A stretch of DNA of 64,000 nt from Thiothrix sp. (GTDB taxonomy: Bacteria; Pseudomonadota; Gammaproteobacteria; Thiotrichales; Thiotrichaceae). The notes beneath the pieces were generated by a model. The model was not told the origin of the DNA. It did not search any database and was given only the letters and a program-made list of their open reading frames with translations. The DNA lies in contig NZ_JAQTLS010000005.1 in the NCBI RefSeq assembly GCF_028714775.1, forward strand, positions 1 to 64,000. The letters run 5' to 3'. Positions 13,220 to 23,906 of this stretch are shown in pieces; position 1 is the stretch's first letter; each line of letters opens with the position of its first letter. Made by a program: the position numbers and the translations under genes.

Positions 13220-16200
13220 TCACCCTACCCACACCCGCGCATTACGGAACATCCGCAACCACGCACCATCTTCGCCCCAGCCTTCCGGCAGCCACGAGTG
13301 TTGCACAGCACGGAACAAGCGTTCAGGGTGCGGCATCATGATGGTGAAACGTCCATCGGCGGTGGTTAAGCCGGTAATACCCAACGGTGAACCGTTCGGG
13401 TTTTCCGGGTAATGCGTGGTGGCCTTGCCGTAGTTATCGACGTAACGCAAACCGACCAGCCCTTCTGCCAGCACGCTTTCCGGCGCAACATCAGCATCAA
13501 ATACCGCCCGACCTTCGCCATGTGCCACCGCAATCGGCAGGATGGAACCCGCCATGCCGCGCAGGAACAGTGACGGCGATTCCAACACTTCGACAGCGGA
13601 GTAACGCGCTTCAAACTGTTCGGAACGGTTACGGTAGAAACGCGGCCAATGCCCAGCACCGGGGATCATGTCGCGCAACTGCGAGAACATCTGGCAGCCA
13701 TTGCACACGCCCAAGCCGAAGGAATCTTGCCGCGCAAAGAAGGCAGCGAATTCATCACTGGCTCGCGGGTTCATCAGGATAGTTTTCGCCCAGCCGCCGC
13801 CTGCGCCCAATACGTCACCGTAGGAGAAGCCACCGCACGCCACCAAGCCTTTGAAATCTTTCAGGCTAACGCGCCCGCTGATAATATCGGTCATGTGGAC
13901 ATCGACGGCTTTGAATCCAGCACGGTCAAACGCCGCCGCCATTTCCACCTGACCATTCACGCCCTGTTCGCGCAGGATCGCCATAGCAGGGCGCACACCC
14001 GTGCGGATATACGGCGCTGCCACATCGTCATCCGGGTCGAAGCGACTGGAGCACGGCAAACCGGGGTCTTGCACATCAGACACGCGCTCGAATTCTTGCG
14101 CGGCGCAATCGGCATTGTCGCGCAAGGCTTGCATCTGATAGCTGGTTTCTGCCCAGATTTTTTGCAGAGTAGCACGTGGGGCGCGGTAAACTTCATCGTG
14201 GGCAAAGGTCAGCACCAGTTCGTCGGTATCGTTGAGTTCGCCGATGACGTGGGTGCAATGACTCAGCCCAGCTTCGCGGAACACTTCCAGCACGGTGTCG
14301 GTATCACAATGGCGCACTTGCAGCACCGCACCGAGTTCTTCGTTGAACAGCGCAGGCAACATTTGCCCACTGATTTGCCCGATGCAAGCGGTCACGCCCA
14401 CATGCCCTGCGAAGCTCATTTCCGCCAACGTTGCCAGCAAGCCGCCGTCGGCACGGTCGTGGTAAGCAAGGATCAGGTTTTCGCCGCGCAAATCTTGAAT
14501 GGTGTCGAAAAACGCTTTCAGCGCGGCGGGGTTGTCCACGTCCGGCGCGTGATGCCCGACTTGCCCGTAGACTTGTGCCAGCGCGGATGCTGCCAAGCGG
14601 TTGCGGCCTTTACCGAGGTCAACCAGAATCAGGTCGGTATCACCTTCGTCGGTGCGTAATTGCGGGGTCAGGGTCTTGCGGACATCCTGTACCGGAGAAA
14701 AGGCGGTGACGATCAAGGACAGCGGCGCAACCATTTCGCGGTTTTCGCCATCTTGCTGCCACACGGTTTTCATCGACAGGGAATCTTTGCCGACCGGAAT
14801 CGCCAAGCCCAAACGCGGGCACAGTTCTTCGCCGACCGCTTTCACGGTATCGAACAGCGCCGCGTCTTCACCGGGGTAGCCAGCCGCCGCCATCCAGTTG
14901 GCAGACAGGCGGATGTCACGCAGGTTGGCGATGTCAGCCGCCGCGATATTGGTCAGTGCTTCGCCAATCGCCATGCGCCCGGAAGCCGCCGGATTCACCA
15001 GCGCAATCGGGGTGCGTTCGCCCATTGCCATCGCTTCGCCGAAGTTAGTAGTGTAATCAGTAGCCGTCACCGCCACGTCCGCCACAGGCACTTGCCACGG
15101 CCCGACCATCTGGTCGCGTGTGACCATGCCCGTTACCGTGCGGTCGCCGATAGTGATGAGGAAGGATTTGGAAGCCACCGTTGGCAGGCGCAAGACACGC
15201 TCAATCGCATCACCCAGCTCAATCTGGCTGAGGTCGATTTCCGGCTTGTGGAAAGTCTGGTGATGTACATCGCGCAGCATTTTCGGCGGTTTGCCCAGCA
15301 GCACGTTCATCGGCAGGTTGACCGGATTGTTTTCAAACAACGAGTCGCCCAGCAATAATTGCTGTTCAGCGGTTGCCGCACCGACTACCGCATAAACAGC
15401 GCGTTCGCGGTCACACAGGGCGCGGAAAGCATCAAGGCGTTCTTCGGCAATGGCAAGCACGTAACGTTCCTGCGCTTCATTGCTCCAGATTTCCATCGGA
15501 GCCATGCCCGGTTCGTCGTTCGGCACGGTGCGCAGTTCAAAGCGCCCACCACGCCCGGCATCGTTGATAATTTCGGGGATAGCGTTGGAAATGCCGCCAG
15601 CGCCTACGTCGTGGATCGAGAGAATCGGGTTTTCAGCGCCCAAAGCCACGCAGCGGTCAATGACTTCTTGGCAACGGCGTTGCATTTCAGGATTGCCACG
15701 TTGCACGGAAGCGAAATCAAGGTTTTCCGCGCTCGTGCCGCTCGCCATTGACGAAGCCGCACCGCCACCTAAACCGATCAACATCGCAGGGCCGCCAAGA
15801 ACAATGATGGGTGTACCTTCTGGCAGCGGGTTCTTTTCGATATTGTTTTCGCGGATGTTGCCCATGCCGCCTGCAATCATGATCGGCTTGTGGTAGCCGC
15901 GCAATTCCACACCCTTCGCGCCGGGCGCTTGCATTTCAAAGGTACGGAAATAGCCGGTGATATTGGGGCGACCGAATTCATTGTTGAACGCCGCAGCACC
16001 AATCGGCCCTTCGAGCATGATATTGAGTGCGGAAACGATTCGCCCCGGCTTGCCGAAATCGCGCTCCCACGGCTGTTCGTAGCCCGGAATGCGCAGGTTG
16101 GAAACCGAGAAACCGCTCAAACCCGCCTTGGGTTTGGAGCCGTTGCCTGTCGCGCCTTCGTCGCGGATTTCGCCACCTGAACCTGTCGCGGCCCCTGCAA

Positions 16201-17113
16201 ACGGGGAAATCGCGGTAGGGTGGTTGTGGGTTTCCACCTTCATTAATATATGGACGGGTTCGTTGGTGTAGTGGTATTCGCCGGTTTTTACGTCGGTCAA
16301 AAAGCGCGTTGCCAAGGGGCCCTCGATGACGGAGGCGTTATCTTTGTAAGCAGAAAGAATGCCTTCGGGCGCATGAGCATAAGTATTGCGGATCATGCCG
16401 AACAGCGACTTGGTTTGTTCCTTGCCGTCGATGATCCAGTCAGCGTTGAAAATCTTGTGGCGGCAATGTTCCGAGTTGGCCTGCGCGAACATCATCAATT
16501 CCACGTCGGTGGGGTTGCGCCCCAGTTCCGCGTAGTTTTCTGCCAGATAGTCGATTTCGTCGGGAGAAAGTGCCAAGCCCCAATCGGTGTTGGCTTTCGC
16601 CAGCGCGGCTTTCGGGTCGATGGAAATGTCCACGTAGCGCAACGGCGCGGGTTCGGCTTCACTGAACAGCACCACGGCATCTTGCATATCCGCCAATACC
16701 ATTTCGGTCATGCGGTCATGCAGCAAATCAGCGATAGCGGCGCGGTCGGAACCGGACAACTCGGCAGTGGTTTGTACATCGTAGGCAACGCCACGTTCGA
16801 TACGTTCCACCATCGACAGGCCGCAGTTGTGGGCAATGTCGGTGGCCTTGCTCGACCACGGCGAAATCGTGCCAGCACGCGGGGTAACGAGGAATATCGT
16901 CCCCTTGAAATCATGGCTGCCCTGCACTTCTTCGTAGGTCAGCAATGCCTGCAACTGGGCGTGTTCATCGGCGTTCAGCTCGCGGGTCACGCGCACGAAG
17001 TGGACGTATTCAGCCTGCAAACCAGATACCGCAGGCGTAGCGGCTTGCAGCGCATTCAGCAGCTTGTTGCGGCGAAAATCGGAAAGGGCAACACTACCGG
17101 AAAGGATCAGCAT
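13220..17113 (-). CDS. purL: Phosphoribosylformylglycinamidine synthase
   Basis: Catalyses the fourth step of purine synthesis, converting FGAR to FGAM with glutamine. 1297 residues from ATG 17113 (E. coli 1295), a single-chain proteobacterial type. Visible: the ATP-binding core [25 protein letters not shown] (part: [14 protein letters not shown]), a second ATP-like lobe ([10 protein letters not shown]), and the C-terminal class I glutaminase with nucleophile Cys in [13 protein letters not shown] and the His-Glu pair in [10 protein letters not shown] candidate -10 TACAAT on the minus strand lies at 17190-17195, about 75 bp upstream, with only a weak -35. First gene of purL-recO-pdxJ-acpS. Confidence 0.97.
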   Translation of the reverse strand: MLILSGSVALSDFRRNKLLNALQAATPAVSGLQAEYVHFVRVTRELNADEHAQLQALLTYEEVQGSHDFKGTIFLVTPRAGTISPWSSKATDIAHNCGLSMVERIERGVAYDVQTTAELSGSDRAAIADLLHDRMTEMVLADMQDAVVLFSEAEPAPLRYVDISIDPKAALAKANTDWGLALSPDEIDYLAENYAELGRNPTDVELMMFAQANSEHCRHKIFNADWIIDGKEQTKSLFGMIRNTYAHAPEGILSAYKDNASVIEGPLATRFLTDVKTGEYHYTNEPVHILMKVETHNHPTAISPFAGAATGSGGEIRDEGATGNGSKPKAGLSGFSVSNLRIPGYEQPWERDFGKPGRIVSALNIMLEGPIGAAAFNNEFGRPNITGYFRTFEMQAPGAKGVELRGYHKPIMIAGGMGNIRENNIEKNPLPEGTPIIVLGGPAMLIGLGGGAASSMASGTSAENLDFASVQRGNPEMQRRCQEVIDRCVALGAENPILSIHDVGAGGISNAIPEIINDAGRGGRFELRTVPNDEPGMAPMEIWSNEAQERYVLAIAEERLDAFRALCDRERAVYAVVGAATAEQQLLLGDSLFENNPVNLPMNVLLGKPPKMLRDVHHQTFHKPEIDLSQIELGDAIERVLRLPTVASKSFLITIGDRTVTGMVTRDQMVGPWQVPVADVAVTATDYTTNFGEAMAMGERTPIALVNPAASGRMAIGEALTNIAAADIANLRDIRLSANWMAAAGYPGEDAALFDTVKAVGEELCPRLGLAIPVGKDSLSMKTVWQQDGENREMVAPLSLIVTAFSPVQDVRKTLTPQLRTDEGDTDLILVDLGKGRNRLAASALAQVYGQVGHHAPDVDNPAALKAFFDTIQDLRGENLILAYHDRADGGLLATLAEMSFAGHVGVTACIGQISGQMLPALFNEELGAVLQVRHCDTDTVLEVFREAGLSHCTHVIGELNDTDELVLTFAHDEVYRAPRATLQKIWAETSYQMQALRDNADCAAQEFERVSDVQDPGLPCSSRFDPDDDVAAPYIRTGVRPAMAILREQGVNGQVEMAAAFDRAGFKAVDVHMTDIISGRVSLKDFKGLVACGGFSYGDVLGAGGGWAKTILMNPRASDEFAAFFARQDSFGLGVCNGCQMFSQLRDMIPGAGHWPRFYRNRSEQFEARYSAVEVLESPSLFLRGMAGSILPIAVAHGEGRAVFDADVAPESVLAEGLVGLRYVDNYGKATTHYPENPNGSPLGITGLTTADGRFTIMMPHPERLFRAVQHSWLPEGWGEDGAWLRMFRNARVWVG

Positions 17114-17265
17114 AGGTTTCAACCAACAAAGGCAGTTCATCAAGGGGGGTATGATAGCGGAAAGTGCGGGCGGGGTGTAGCGCATGAGGATTGTACTTGA
17201 AATTCCTGCCTCCAAGCCTTACGTTTAGCAGCAACTCTAACGTAAAAATCTACAGGATGCCCTTT

Positions 17266-18570
17266 ATGCATGAAATATTAGAAGATGTTTGCCATGCACT
17301 TGATGCACTTACATCTGCCGTTGCCGGTCAAGGTAAAGGTAAACAGCTATTAATTGATACACATGGATGGCATCACCCCGCGCTAACTCGTCAAGACATA
17401 TCCCTTTTATCTTATAATTTGGCAGAAAAAATCAGACATATTTCCCCACAAGCCATTGATGATAATCTTATTATCCAGATAGAAAGCATTCCTGAAAAGT
17501 TAAATAAGTTACAAACAAGCAATATTCCCCACTTATTCAACGGCAACGCTCATCAAGCTCTACCAGCTTACATTGCAACTTTGAACTGGGTTGAAAAAAC
17601 ATTAGAGCCACTGCTTACATGGCAAATAATCAATGATAGCAAGGCTATGCCTGCTCATATTGCCAGGCGAATTCGTTCACTTCAAGACCAGCTCGAACAA
17701 ATTTCTCCAGACATGGAAAACCTTCAATCACAAGTCCACTTAATAAATAATGCGACAGAAGCAGCGGAATCATTACCCACTGATTTAAAGGCATTACAGG
17801 CGGCTCGGGATAAAGTAGATCAACTTGCAACATCATCAACAGAACTTTATTCAAAAATTAATACAGAGCACCAAGAAGCCAAAACTTCCACCGATCATAT
17901 TACCCAATGCCGAATAGAAACTGACAAATTGGTCAAGCAATGTGAAGAGGCTTACCACATCACTACAACCAAAGGGCTTGCTGCTGCATTTGACCAGCGA
18001 GCATCAAGTCTGGCTTGGTCACTCAGAGGCTGGGTTATCGGTCTATTATTTGCCTTAGCCGTCGGTGCATATATCGGCTCTCATCGCTTAGAACTGCTAT
18101 CCGCAGCTATCAACACCGCGACCCCACAATGGGGAGTAATTTGGATGCAGGCGGTGCTTTCCATGCTAAGTATTGGTGCTCCATTATGGTTCGCATGGAT
18201 GGCAACCAAACAGATAGGACAACGTTTTAGGTTGGCAGAAGACTACGCATTTAAAGCCTCAGTCGCCAAAGCCTATGAAGGCTACCGAAAAGAAGCTGCC
18301 AGAATAGATGAGGCGTTCGAGGCACGCCTGTTTAGCTCAGCACTAACACGACTGGAGGAAGCACCATTGCGGCTTATGGAGCAAACCACTCATGGAAGTC
18401 CTTGGCACGAGCTTATTACATCCGAAGTTTTCAGGAAGGCAATGGATCAAATCCCTGAGCTTAAAGATCAATTTATTGAAATCACCAAGACAGGCATATC
18501 CAGCATAAAATCACCATCTGCATTATTAAAATCACAAAAAACTGACAAAGATAAACAAGGGGAAGTTTGA
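17266..18570 (+). CDS. Coiled-coil membrane protein of unknown function
   Basis: 434 residues from ATG 17266, chosen because ACAGGA at 17253-17258 gives a ribosome site; ATG 17257 is possible. I do not recognise the family. The N-terminal about 240 residues are helical and polar, with coiled-coil-like stretches ([20 protein letters not shown]). Two membrane segments follow (about 256-272 and 291-311) with a short loop between, then a charged helical C-terminal tail of about 120 residues. Base composition is clearly more AT-rich than the flanking purL and yjbQ. Its TGA overlaps the ATG of the kinase gene by 1 bp, so the two are made together; this links the membrane protein to the zeta-like kinase, but no function can be assigned. 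Confidence 0.75.
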   Translation: MHEILEDVCHALDALTSAVAGQGKGKQLLIDTHGWHHPALTRQDISLLSYNLAEKIRHISPQAIDDNLIIQIESIPEKLNKLQTSNIPHLFNGNAHQALPAYIATLNWVEKTLEPLLTWQIINDSKAMPAHIARRIRSLQDQLEQISPDMENLQSQVHLINNATEAAESLPTDLKALQAARDKVDQLATSSTELYSKINTEHQEAKTSTDHITQCRIETDKLVKQCEEAYHITTTKGLAAAFDQRASSLAWSLRGWVIGLLFALAVGAYIGSHRLELLSAAINTATPQWGVIWMQAVLSMLSIGAPLWFAWMATKQIGQRFRLAEDYAFKASVAKAYEGYRKEAARIDEAFEARLFSSALTRLEEAPLRLMEQTTHGSPWHELITSEVFRKAMDQIPELKDQFIEITKTGISSIKSPSALLKSQKTDKDKQGEV

Positions 18571-19136
18571 TGCCGACCTGCTGGATAATCGCTGGCCCCA
18601 ATGGGGCGGGTAAAACCACTTTCGCGATGGAATACCTGCCACAAGCAGCTTGCCAACATTTCATCAATGCCGACCTGATTGCAGCCGGACTATCGCCGCT
18701 CGCACCTGAACGCGAACTGGTCACAGCAAGCCGTATTTTCCTGCAAGAAATTGATACACACATCCGCAAGCGGGAAGATTTTGCTTTTGAAACCACACTG
18801 GCAGGCAGAAGTTACCTGAAACTGATCGGGCAATTGCAGCAAGCAGGCTGGCAAGTAGAACTGATCTACCTTGCCCTGCCCAGTATGGAAATGTCCAAAC
18901 TGCGTGTCGCCGAGCGGGTAGCACACGGCGGGCATAACATTCCCACCAAAGATATTGAGCGACGTTTTGCACGTAGCCTGCGTAACTTATTGGATGATTT
19001 CAGCCACAAGGCCAACCGTACCCGCTGTTTCATGAACAGCGACGCCCCCGAACTTGTATTTGAACAACAAGGCGATCAGCGCGTCATACTACATGACAGT
19101 CACTACCAACAACTTTTGCAGGAGGCAGGACGATGA
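18570..19136 (+). CDS. Zeta-toxin-like P-loop kinase
   Basis: 188 residues from ATG 18570 with a strong GGGGAAG ribosome site. The N-terminal Walker A is [14 protein letters not shown] with Lys15, followed by [12 protein letters not shown] and [10 protein letters not shown], the pattern of the zeta-toxin/AAA_33 kinase family. True zeta toxins phosphorylate UDP-N-acetylglucosamine and block wall synthesis; many chromosomal relatives are uncharacterised and some are not toxic. It has 1-bp overlap with the membrane-protein gene and an ATGA (4-bp) overlap with the following 56-residue gene, which takes the place of an antitoxin. No epsilon-type antitoxin is present. Family is secure; toxicity is inference. 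Confidence 0.85.
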   Translation: MPTCWIIAGPNGAGKTTFAMEYLPQAACQHFINADLIAAGLSPLAPERELVTASRIFLQEIDTHIRKREDFAFETTLAGRSYLKLIGQLQQAGWQVELIYLALPSMEMSKLRVAERVAHGGHNIPTKDIERRFARSLRNLLDDFSHKANRTRCFMNSDAPELVFEQQGDQRVILHDSHYQQLLQEAGR

Positions 19137-19303
19137 ATATCCCATCTCAAGACACCCAAAAAATGCTAGATACCATGCGCAAAGCGGTAGAGAAAGCACT
19201 GGAGAGGAAAAAGCGCCTCGGTCAGTACGCTGTCATCTGGCAGAATGGCAAACCCATGCTGATCGGGGAGGATGCACCAAAACAAGCAGTGGCACTCCCC
19301 TGA
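19133..19303 (+). CDS. Small protein, candidate antitoxin of the zeta-like kinase
   Basis: A 56-residue ORF starting at an ATGA overlap with the kinase stop and preceded by GGAGGCAGG, an excellent ribosome site. The product begins [12 protein letters not shown], has a central basic helix ([19 protein letters not shown]) and a short strand-like end ([14 protein letters not shown]). Small proteins of this look commonly follow such P-loop kinases in other genomes, to my memory without a named family. Its TGA overlaps the YjbQ ATG by 1 bp, so all four genes 17266-19722 form one coupled unit. Coding is well supported by spacing and signals; the antitoxin role is inference. Confidence 0.75.
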   Translation: MNIPSQDTQKMLDTMRKAVEKALERKKRLGQYAVIWQNGKPMLIGEDAPKQAVALP

Positions 19304-19722
19304 TGACCATCCACCAACAAATGCTAACCATCGCCACCACTGGGCGCGGCACATACAACATCACCGCGCAACTGGACGCCCTGATCCGCGAAAGCGGCAT
19401 CAAAACCGGCCTGTGCCACGTTTTCATCCACCACACCAGTGCGTCGTTGGTCATCACGGAAAATGCCGACCCGGATGTGCGCCGCGATCTGGAAACTGTC
19501 CTCAAACGCCTTGCGCCCGATGGCGACCCGGCGTACCAGCATCAAGATGAAGGCGTGGACGATATGTCCGCCCATGCGCGGTGTATGTTGACCCACACCG
19601 AATTGACCATCCCCATCACCCGTGGGCAATCCGCTTTAGGGACATGGCAGGGCTTGTACCTTTACGAGCACCGCACAGGACGCTTCCACCGCAAACTGAC
19701 CATCACGCTTTACGGCGAATAA
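19303..19722 (+). CDS. yjbQ: YjbQ family protein (UPF0047)
   Basis: 139 residues, the usual size (E. coli YjbQ is 138). Family blocks: LCHVFIHHTSASLVITENAD, RDLETVLKRLAP, HQDEGVDDMSAHARCML and GTWQGLYLYEHR. The conserved His and Asp residues form the active or metal site; the family has weak thiamine-phosphate synthase activity in vitro, physiological role unclear. The ATG at 19303 overlaps the stop of the small gene; the same frame is open further upstream within the kinase gene but has no start signal there. GC content returns here to that of the core genes, so it may be the ancestral gene next to which the kinase module inserted. Confidence 0.9.
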   Translation: MTIHQQMLTIATTGRGTYNITAQLDALIRESGIKTGLCHVFIHHTSASLVITENADPDVRRDLETVLKRLAPDGDPAYQHQDEGVDDMSAHARCMLTHTELTIPITRGQSALGTWQGLYLYEHRTGRFHRKLTITLYGE

Positions 19723-19732
19723 GCATTACGCC

Positions 19733-21409
19733 TCAACGGTTCCAAAAATCCGTATACGAAACATAAGTATCCGTCCCGCACCCCGCCCACCAGCACGGAT
19801 TACTGCGCATGAAATTGAGGATCGCCTGATATTTCGGTGCTTCCTCTGGCGGTTGGGTAATGTATTCCTTGGTTCCCCACGTGCCGTATTTTTGGTAAGT
19901 GCGCGGCGAAGAATAATGCATAAACAACTTGCCCCCGGCCTCTTTCCAGCCATTCAGGAAGCGCGTGTAAAACTCGCCCATACGCGGGTCACGGTTGGCG
20001 GCATACAGCAGCGGATTGGGGTTTTCGGTATCGTTGCGGGTTTTGAAATCGACCAGCCCCTGCCCGCCCTCGTAGGCAATCAGGTCAAGGTGGTATTTGT
20101 CAGCCAGCGCCTTTTGTTCCTTGATATACCCCAACACCTTATTAAGGGAGTAACGGTATTGGTCGTCGGTCAGCAACTTGAACACCTCTTCGAGGTTTTT
20201 CACGCTACGGATTTCTTCATGCCCGCCGAAAAAGTACGGGCCAATAGCAAACGCATCGGCATTTTTATAGGCGTCTTGGTGGCCCAGCACAGTTTCGGTC
20301 AATTGCGGATTCACTGTCCAGCCAGAAAGGATGCGTACCAACCGCTGTTTACCGCCAAAAGCTTCCTCCCACAACTTGAAGATTTCCACCGAACGTTGGG
20401 AGTAATAGCGGAAACCCGCACGGTTGGCGTTGGTGTCCAGCCCTAACTTCATCCCCATCTCGCGCACGTAATTGCCTTGCGCGAACAAGGTATTCCAAGT
20501 TTCATTGCTGTATTCGATGTGCGGTTTGAGGTCGGGGTTCAGGTGTTGGCGGACGTAGCGGGCATACTGGATGACAAAATCATCGTCGGCTTCATGCGGC
20601 AGGGAAAACCACGGGTGCGCATTGAGGCGGTTTGCCAATTCCACCATGATTTCCAGCGGCACGCCGCGCTGCCCCTCTTTGCCGCCCCACGTTGCCTGTG
20701 TCAATTGGGAGCGCTCAGACCATGATTTGATCGGGCTTTGGGTGATGCCCGCCATGTTCATGAAGCGGATTACCTTAAAATCTTTCATGAAATTCAGGTA
20801 ATCGGGGTTGAATAGGATTTTCGTGTAATGCTCAGCAAAAGCGCGGTAATGCCCCGCCGCACACCCGGTTTCATCCGCAATGCGCGTGAACGGATCGTCG
20901 TCGCAAATCCCTCCCGGCGGCAGGATGCGGATGTTACGCACATAATCCTGCGGGTTGGTGCGGCTGATCGACAGCGTGGCATTCAATAACTTGTCAGAAC
21001 CAGCAGTAATACGGATAGTGTCATGCCCCGCCGCGTGTTTGAGCAAGACCGCATCATTGCCGTAGCGGAGTTCGCCATCGCCTTCATATAAAACGGTATA
21101 CTCCCCGTCAGGCACGGTTTGCGCGGGCAACCCAGCCAGAAAGCGCGTCCCCGCTTGCCCACCCTGCAAATCACGCACCCAACCATCGGCGTCATACTGC
21201 ACATTGCCATTGGTCAGCCACGGACGCGCATCTTCAAACGGCAGCGCGGCGCGGAACAGGTCAACAAAGGGCACACTGGAATCGCCTTCGCTCACCTCAT
21301 TGGTGTTCGTCCCCAACGCGGACTCCAGATTGAAATAAGCCAGCGCTGGCTGCACCGCAAACCACAGCAAACCTGCCGCGCCCGCCCACCGTAAGGAACC
21401 TTTCCGCAT
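19733..21409 (-). CDS. Exported glycosidase-like (TIM-barrel) protein
   Basis: 558 residues from ATG 21409, picked because GGGGAAAA precedes it; an in-frame ATG lies six codons upstream. Residues 1-24 form a signal peptide ending PALA. The body resembles cellulose-binding/GH-A clan hypothetical proteins: IEYSNETWN supplies the Asn-Glu pair of a clan A acid/base and DLIAYEGGQG a possible nucleophile Glu, separated by about 140 residues as expected. An N-terminal about 150-residue region with strands may be a carbohydrate module. It probably acts in the periplasm or outside on a polysaccharide. Substrate cannot be told. It converges with yjbQ (10 bp between stops). Confidence 0.65.
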   Translation of the reverse strand: MRKGSLRWAGAAGLLWFAVQPALAYFNLESALGTNTNEVSEGDSSVPFVDLFRAALPFEDARPWLTNGNVQYDADGWVRDLQGGQAGTRFLAGLPAQTVPDGEYTVLYEGDGELRYGNDAVLLKHAAGHDTIRITAGSDKLLNATLSISRTNPQDYVRNIRILPPGGICDDDPFTRIADETGCAAGHYRAFAEHYTKILFNPDYLNFMKDFKVIRFMNMAGITQSPIKSWSERSQLTQATWGGKEGQRGVPLEIMVELANRLNAHPWFSLPHEADDDFVIQYARYVRQHLNPDLKPHIEYSNETWNTLFAQGNYVREMGMKLGLDTNANRAGFRYYSQRSVEIFKLWEEAFGGKQRLVRILSGWTVNPQLTETVLGHQDAYKNADAFAIGPYFFGGHEEIRSVKNLEEVFKLLTDDQYRYSLNKVLGYIKEQKALADKYHLDLIAYEGGQGLVDFKTRNDTENPNPLLYAANRDPRMGEFYTRFLNGWKEAGGKLFMHYSSPRTYQKYGTWGTKEYITQPPEEAPKYQAILNFMRSNPCWWAGCGTDTYVSYTDFWNR

Positions 21410-21506
21410 AGCCCTAGTTTTCCCCATTATTCGCGTGATTTTATTTTCTGGGGGAATTTTAAAACGCGCTTCCCTGCTGACGGATTAATGCGCACGCGCA
21501 ATCTGT

Positions 21507-21535
21507 TTGCCAGTGCAGGACGCAGCCATTACAAT
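21507..21535 (+). promoter_or_regulatory. Sigma-70-type promoter for the ndk operon
   Basis: TTGCCA (21507-21512), a 17-bp spacer and TACAAT (21530-21535) form a near-consensus housekeeping promoter. It lies about 45 bp upstream of the ndk start and no other good promoter is seen before it. Confidence 0.65.
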
Positions 21536-21579
21536 TGCGCCCTTACTGGACCTAACACTTACTATTGGAGTACGCAACT

Positions 21580-22011
21580 GTGGCTATCGAACAAACCATT
21601 TCCATCATCAAACCTGACGCCGTAGCGAAAAATGTCATCGGCCAAATCTACAGCCGTTTTGAAAACGCTGGCCTGAAAATCGTTGCTGCCAAAATGCTGC
21701 ACCTGAGCCAAGCCAAAGCAGAAGGCTTCTATGCTGTCCACAAAGAACGCCCTTTCTTTGCTGATCTGGTGGCATTCATGACTTCTGGCCCGGTCATGGT
21801 ACAAGTGCTGGAAGGAGAAAACGCTGTTGCTAAAAACCGCGAACTGATGGGTGCTACTAACCCTAAGAACGCTGACGCTGGCACTATCCGCGCTGATTTC
21901 GCTGATTCCATCGACGAAAACGCCGTCCACGGTTCCGACAGCTTGGAAAATGCCGCTATCGAAATCGCTTACTTCTTCGGTGAAGAAGGTCTGTGCCCAC
22001 GCACACGTTAA
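21580..22011 (+). CDS. ndk: Nucleoside diphosphate kinase
   Basis: Balances NTP pools by gamma-phosphate transfer through a phosphohistidine. 143 residues from GTG 21580, the same length as E. coli Ndk; TTGGAG nine bases upstream is the ribosome site, and the upstream TTG belongs to it. Family motifs are complete: [12 protein letters not shown]-like start ([12 protein letters not shown]), [34 protein letters not shown] and [10 protein letters not shown] containing the active-site His. First gene of a long plus-strand operon to bamB. Confidence 0.98.
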   Translation: MAIEQTISIIKPDAVAKNVIGQIYSRFENAGLKIVAAKMLHLSQAKAEGFYAVHKERPFFADLVAFMTSGPVMVQVLEGENAVAKNRELMGATNPKNADAGTIRADFADSIDENAVHGSDSLENAAIEIAYFFGEEGLCPRTR

Positions 22012-22029
22012 TTTAAGGTAAGGTCATCT

Positions 22030-23139
22030 GTGTCCGACACTGTTAGTAAAGTCAACTTACTGGATTTTAGCCATGCAACGCTAAAAGACTATTTCGCCTC
22101 CATCGGCGAGAAGCCTTTCCGCGCCACGCAAGTGATCAAATGGCTGCACCAGATGAACGTCGATAGTGTCGACCAGATGACTAACCTCAGCAAAACCTTG
22201 CGGGCATTGCTGCTGGAAAAGGCCGAAATCCGCGCCCCGGAAATCGTCATTGACCAGCAATCTGCCGATGGCACACACAAATGGCTGCTGCGGCTGGAAG
22301 ATGGCAATGCGATTGAAACCGTGTTCATCCCGGAAGACGACCGGGGAACGCTGTGCATTTCTTCGCAAGTCGGCTGTGCGCTGGACTGTACGTTTTGTTC
22401 CACCGCCCGCCAAGGCTTTAACCGCAACCTCACCACCGCCGAAATCATCGGTCAGCTTTGGGTCGCCAAACGTACCCTGCAAGCCGACCCGAAAGGCCCA
22501 CGAGTCGTCAGTAACGTGGTGATGATGGGCATGGGCGAACCACTGCTGAATTTCGACAATACCGTCAATGCCTTGAGCCTGATGTTGGACGACAACGCTT
22601 ATGGCTTGAGCAAGCGCCGCGTGACCTTAAGCACTTCCGGTGTGTTACCGGCACTCGACCGGCTGGCAGATACCCTTGATGTATCGCTGGCAGTTTCCCT
22701 GCACGCACCGAATGATGAGTTGCGTGACCAACTGGTTCCTTTGAACCGCAAATACCCGATCAAGGAATTAATGGCAACCTGTCGGCAATTCCTTGCTAAA
22801 AAAACCACAGAGCGTAACCATATAACGTGGGAATACGTCATGCTGGATGGCATCAATGACCGCGACGAGCACGCGCACCAATTGGCGAAACTGTTGCGGG
22901 GAATCCCGTCGAAAGTGAACCTGATCCCTTTCAACCCGTTCCCGGCAACCCGTTACGCCCGCTCCAGCAACAACCGCATACACCGCTTCCGCGACATTCT
23001 CATTGAAGCGGGGTACACTGTCATAACAAGAAAAACACGTGGCGAAGACATTGATGCGGCATGTGGGCAACTAGCCGGAAAGGTTAACGACATCAGCCGC
23101 AGAGACGTGCATTTCGCCCGCATTGAACGGGAAGATTAA
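22030..23139 (+). CDS. rlmN: 23S rRNA (A2503-C2)/tRNA methyltransferase RlmN
   Basis: A radical-SAM enzyme that methylates C2 of A2503 in 23S rRNA and A37 of some tRNAs. 369 residues from GTG 22030 with AAGGT upstream. The 4Fe-4S cysteines are in [28 protein letters not shown] and [11 protein letters not shown] are family blocks; the resolving/catalytic C-terminal Cys is in [10 protein letters not shown]. It follows ndk by 18 bp and is followed by pilW at once, the usual ndk-rlmN-pilW-rodZ order. Confidence 0.98.
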   Translation: MSDTVSKVNLLDFSHATLKDYFASIGEKPFRATQVIKWLHQMNVDSVDQMTNLSKTLRALLLEKAEIRAPEIVIDQQSADGTHKWLLRLEDGNAIETVFIPEDDRGTLCISSQVGCALDCTFCSTARQGFNRNLTTAEIIGQLWVAKRTLQADPKGPRVVSNVVMMGMGEPLLNFDNTVNALSLMLDDNAYGLSKRRVTLSTSGVLPALDRLADTLDVSLAVSLHAPNDELRDQLVPLNRKYPIKELMATCRQFLAKKTTERNHITWEYVMLDGINDRDEHAHQLAKLLRGIPSKVNLIPFNPFPATRYARSSNNRIHRFRDILIEAGYTVITRKTRGEDIDAACGQLAGKVNDISRRDVHFARIERED

Positions 23140-23140
23140 A

Positions 23141-23884
23141 ATGACAAACAAAAAATGGGGACTTCTTTTAATGCTGGCACTCGGCATGATGGGGGGCTGT
23201 TCAAACCAATCGACATCATCGTCGTCATCCTCGGGTAGCGCAGGCAGTTATTACACCCAACTGGGCGTTGCTTACCTGCAAAAAGGCCGCATTGATCTGG
23301 CAAGCTTGAACCTCGAAAAAGCCATTGTCCAAGATGCTGGCTCTGCTGACGCGCACCATTACTACGCCTTGCTGCAAGAACGTCTTGGCGACAACGCCAA
23401 AGCAGCGGAACATTTCCGCCGCGCCTTGCAACTGAATGGCAAAAATCCTGAACTGCTGAACAATTACGGCTCATACCTGTGCAAAGTGGGCGATTTCGCT
23501 GGGGCAGAGAACGCTTTCCTCTCAGCCGTGCACGACCCACTCTATAAAACACCGGAATTTGCCTATACTAATGCAGGTATTTGTGTGCGCAAACGCGGTG
23601 ATGCCGCCACAGCGGAAGGCTATTTCCGGCAAGCATTGCAGGCGAATGGTCAGTTTTCGGAAGCACTTTATCAAATGGCAAAATTGAACCATGAAAAAAG
23701 TGATAACCCCAAAGCACAGGCTTTCCTTTACCGCTATAATGAAGCCGCACCCGCCACAGCGGACTCATTGCTGCTATGCTACCAAATTGAAGCAGCACTA
23801 AATGAACATGAAAAAGCGGAGAGCTGCGCAGTTGCCTTACGTGGACGCTTCCCGGAAAGCGATGCTGCCAGCCAGATTAACTGA
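23141..23884 (+). CDS. pilW: Type IV pilus biogenesis lipoprotein PilW/PilF
   Basis: An outer-membrane TPR lipoprotein that helps PilQ secretin assembly. 247 residues from ATG 23141 right after rlmN. A signal sequence ends in MMGGC, the lipobox, with lipidated Cys about residue 20, followed by a run of serines. TPR units are visible (YYTQLGVAYLQKGRIDLASLN in part, AHHYYALLQERLGDNAKAAEH, LLNNYGSYLCKVGDFAGAENA). Position between rlmN and rodZ supports PilW. Confidence 0.92.
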   Translation: MTNKKWGLLLMLALGMMGGCSNQSTSSSSSSGSAGSYYTQLGVAYLQKGRIDLASLNLEKAIVQDAGSADAHHYYALLQERLGDNAKAAEHFRRALQLNGKNPELLNNYGSYLCKVGDFAGAENAFLSAVHDPLYKTPEFAYTNAGICVRKRGDAATAEGYFRQALQANGQFSEALYQMAKLNHEKSDNPKAQAFLYRYNEAAPATADSLLLCYQIEAALNEHEKAESCAVALRGRFPESDAASQIN

Positions 23885-23906
23885 TACTTGAGTGATGGGA
23901 GGAAAC

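Noticed and set aside
13649-14659. Plus-strand open frame opposite purL
   Set aside because: Antisense shadow of an intact purL; composition is His/Arg-rich as expected of mirrored GC-biased codons.
13218-17215. Longer purL start at 17215 and other upstream extensions (cysM-overlapping SNF2 start at 8709, hisC start at 63168)
   Set aside because: The extra residues do not resemble the families, overlap neighbours or GC-rich spacer, and lack ribosome sites; internal starts restore family lengths.
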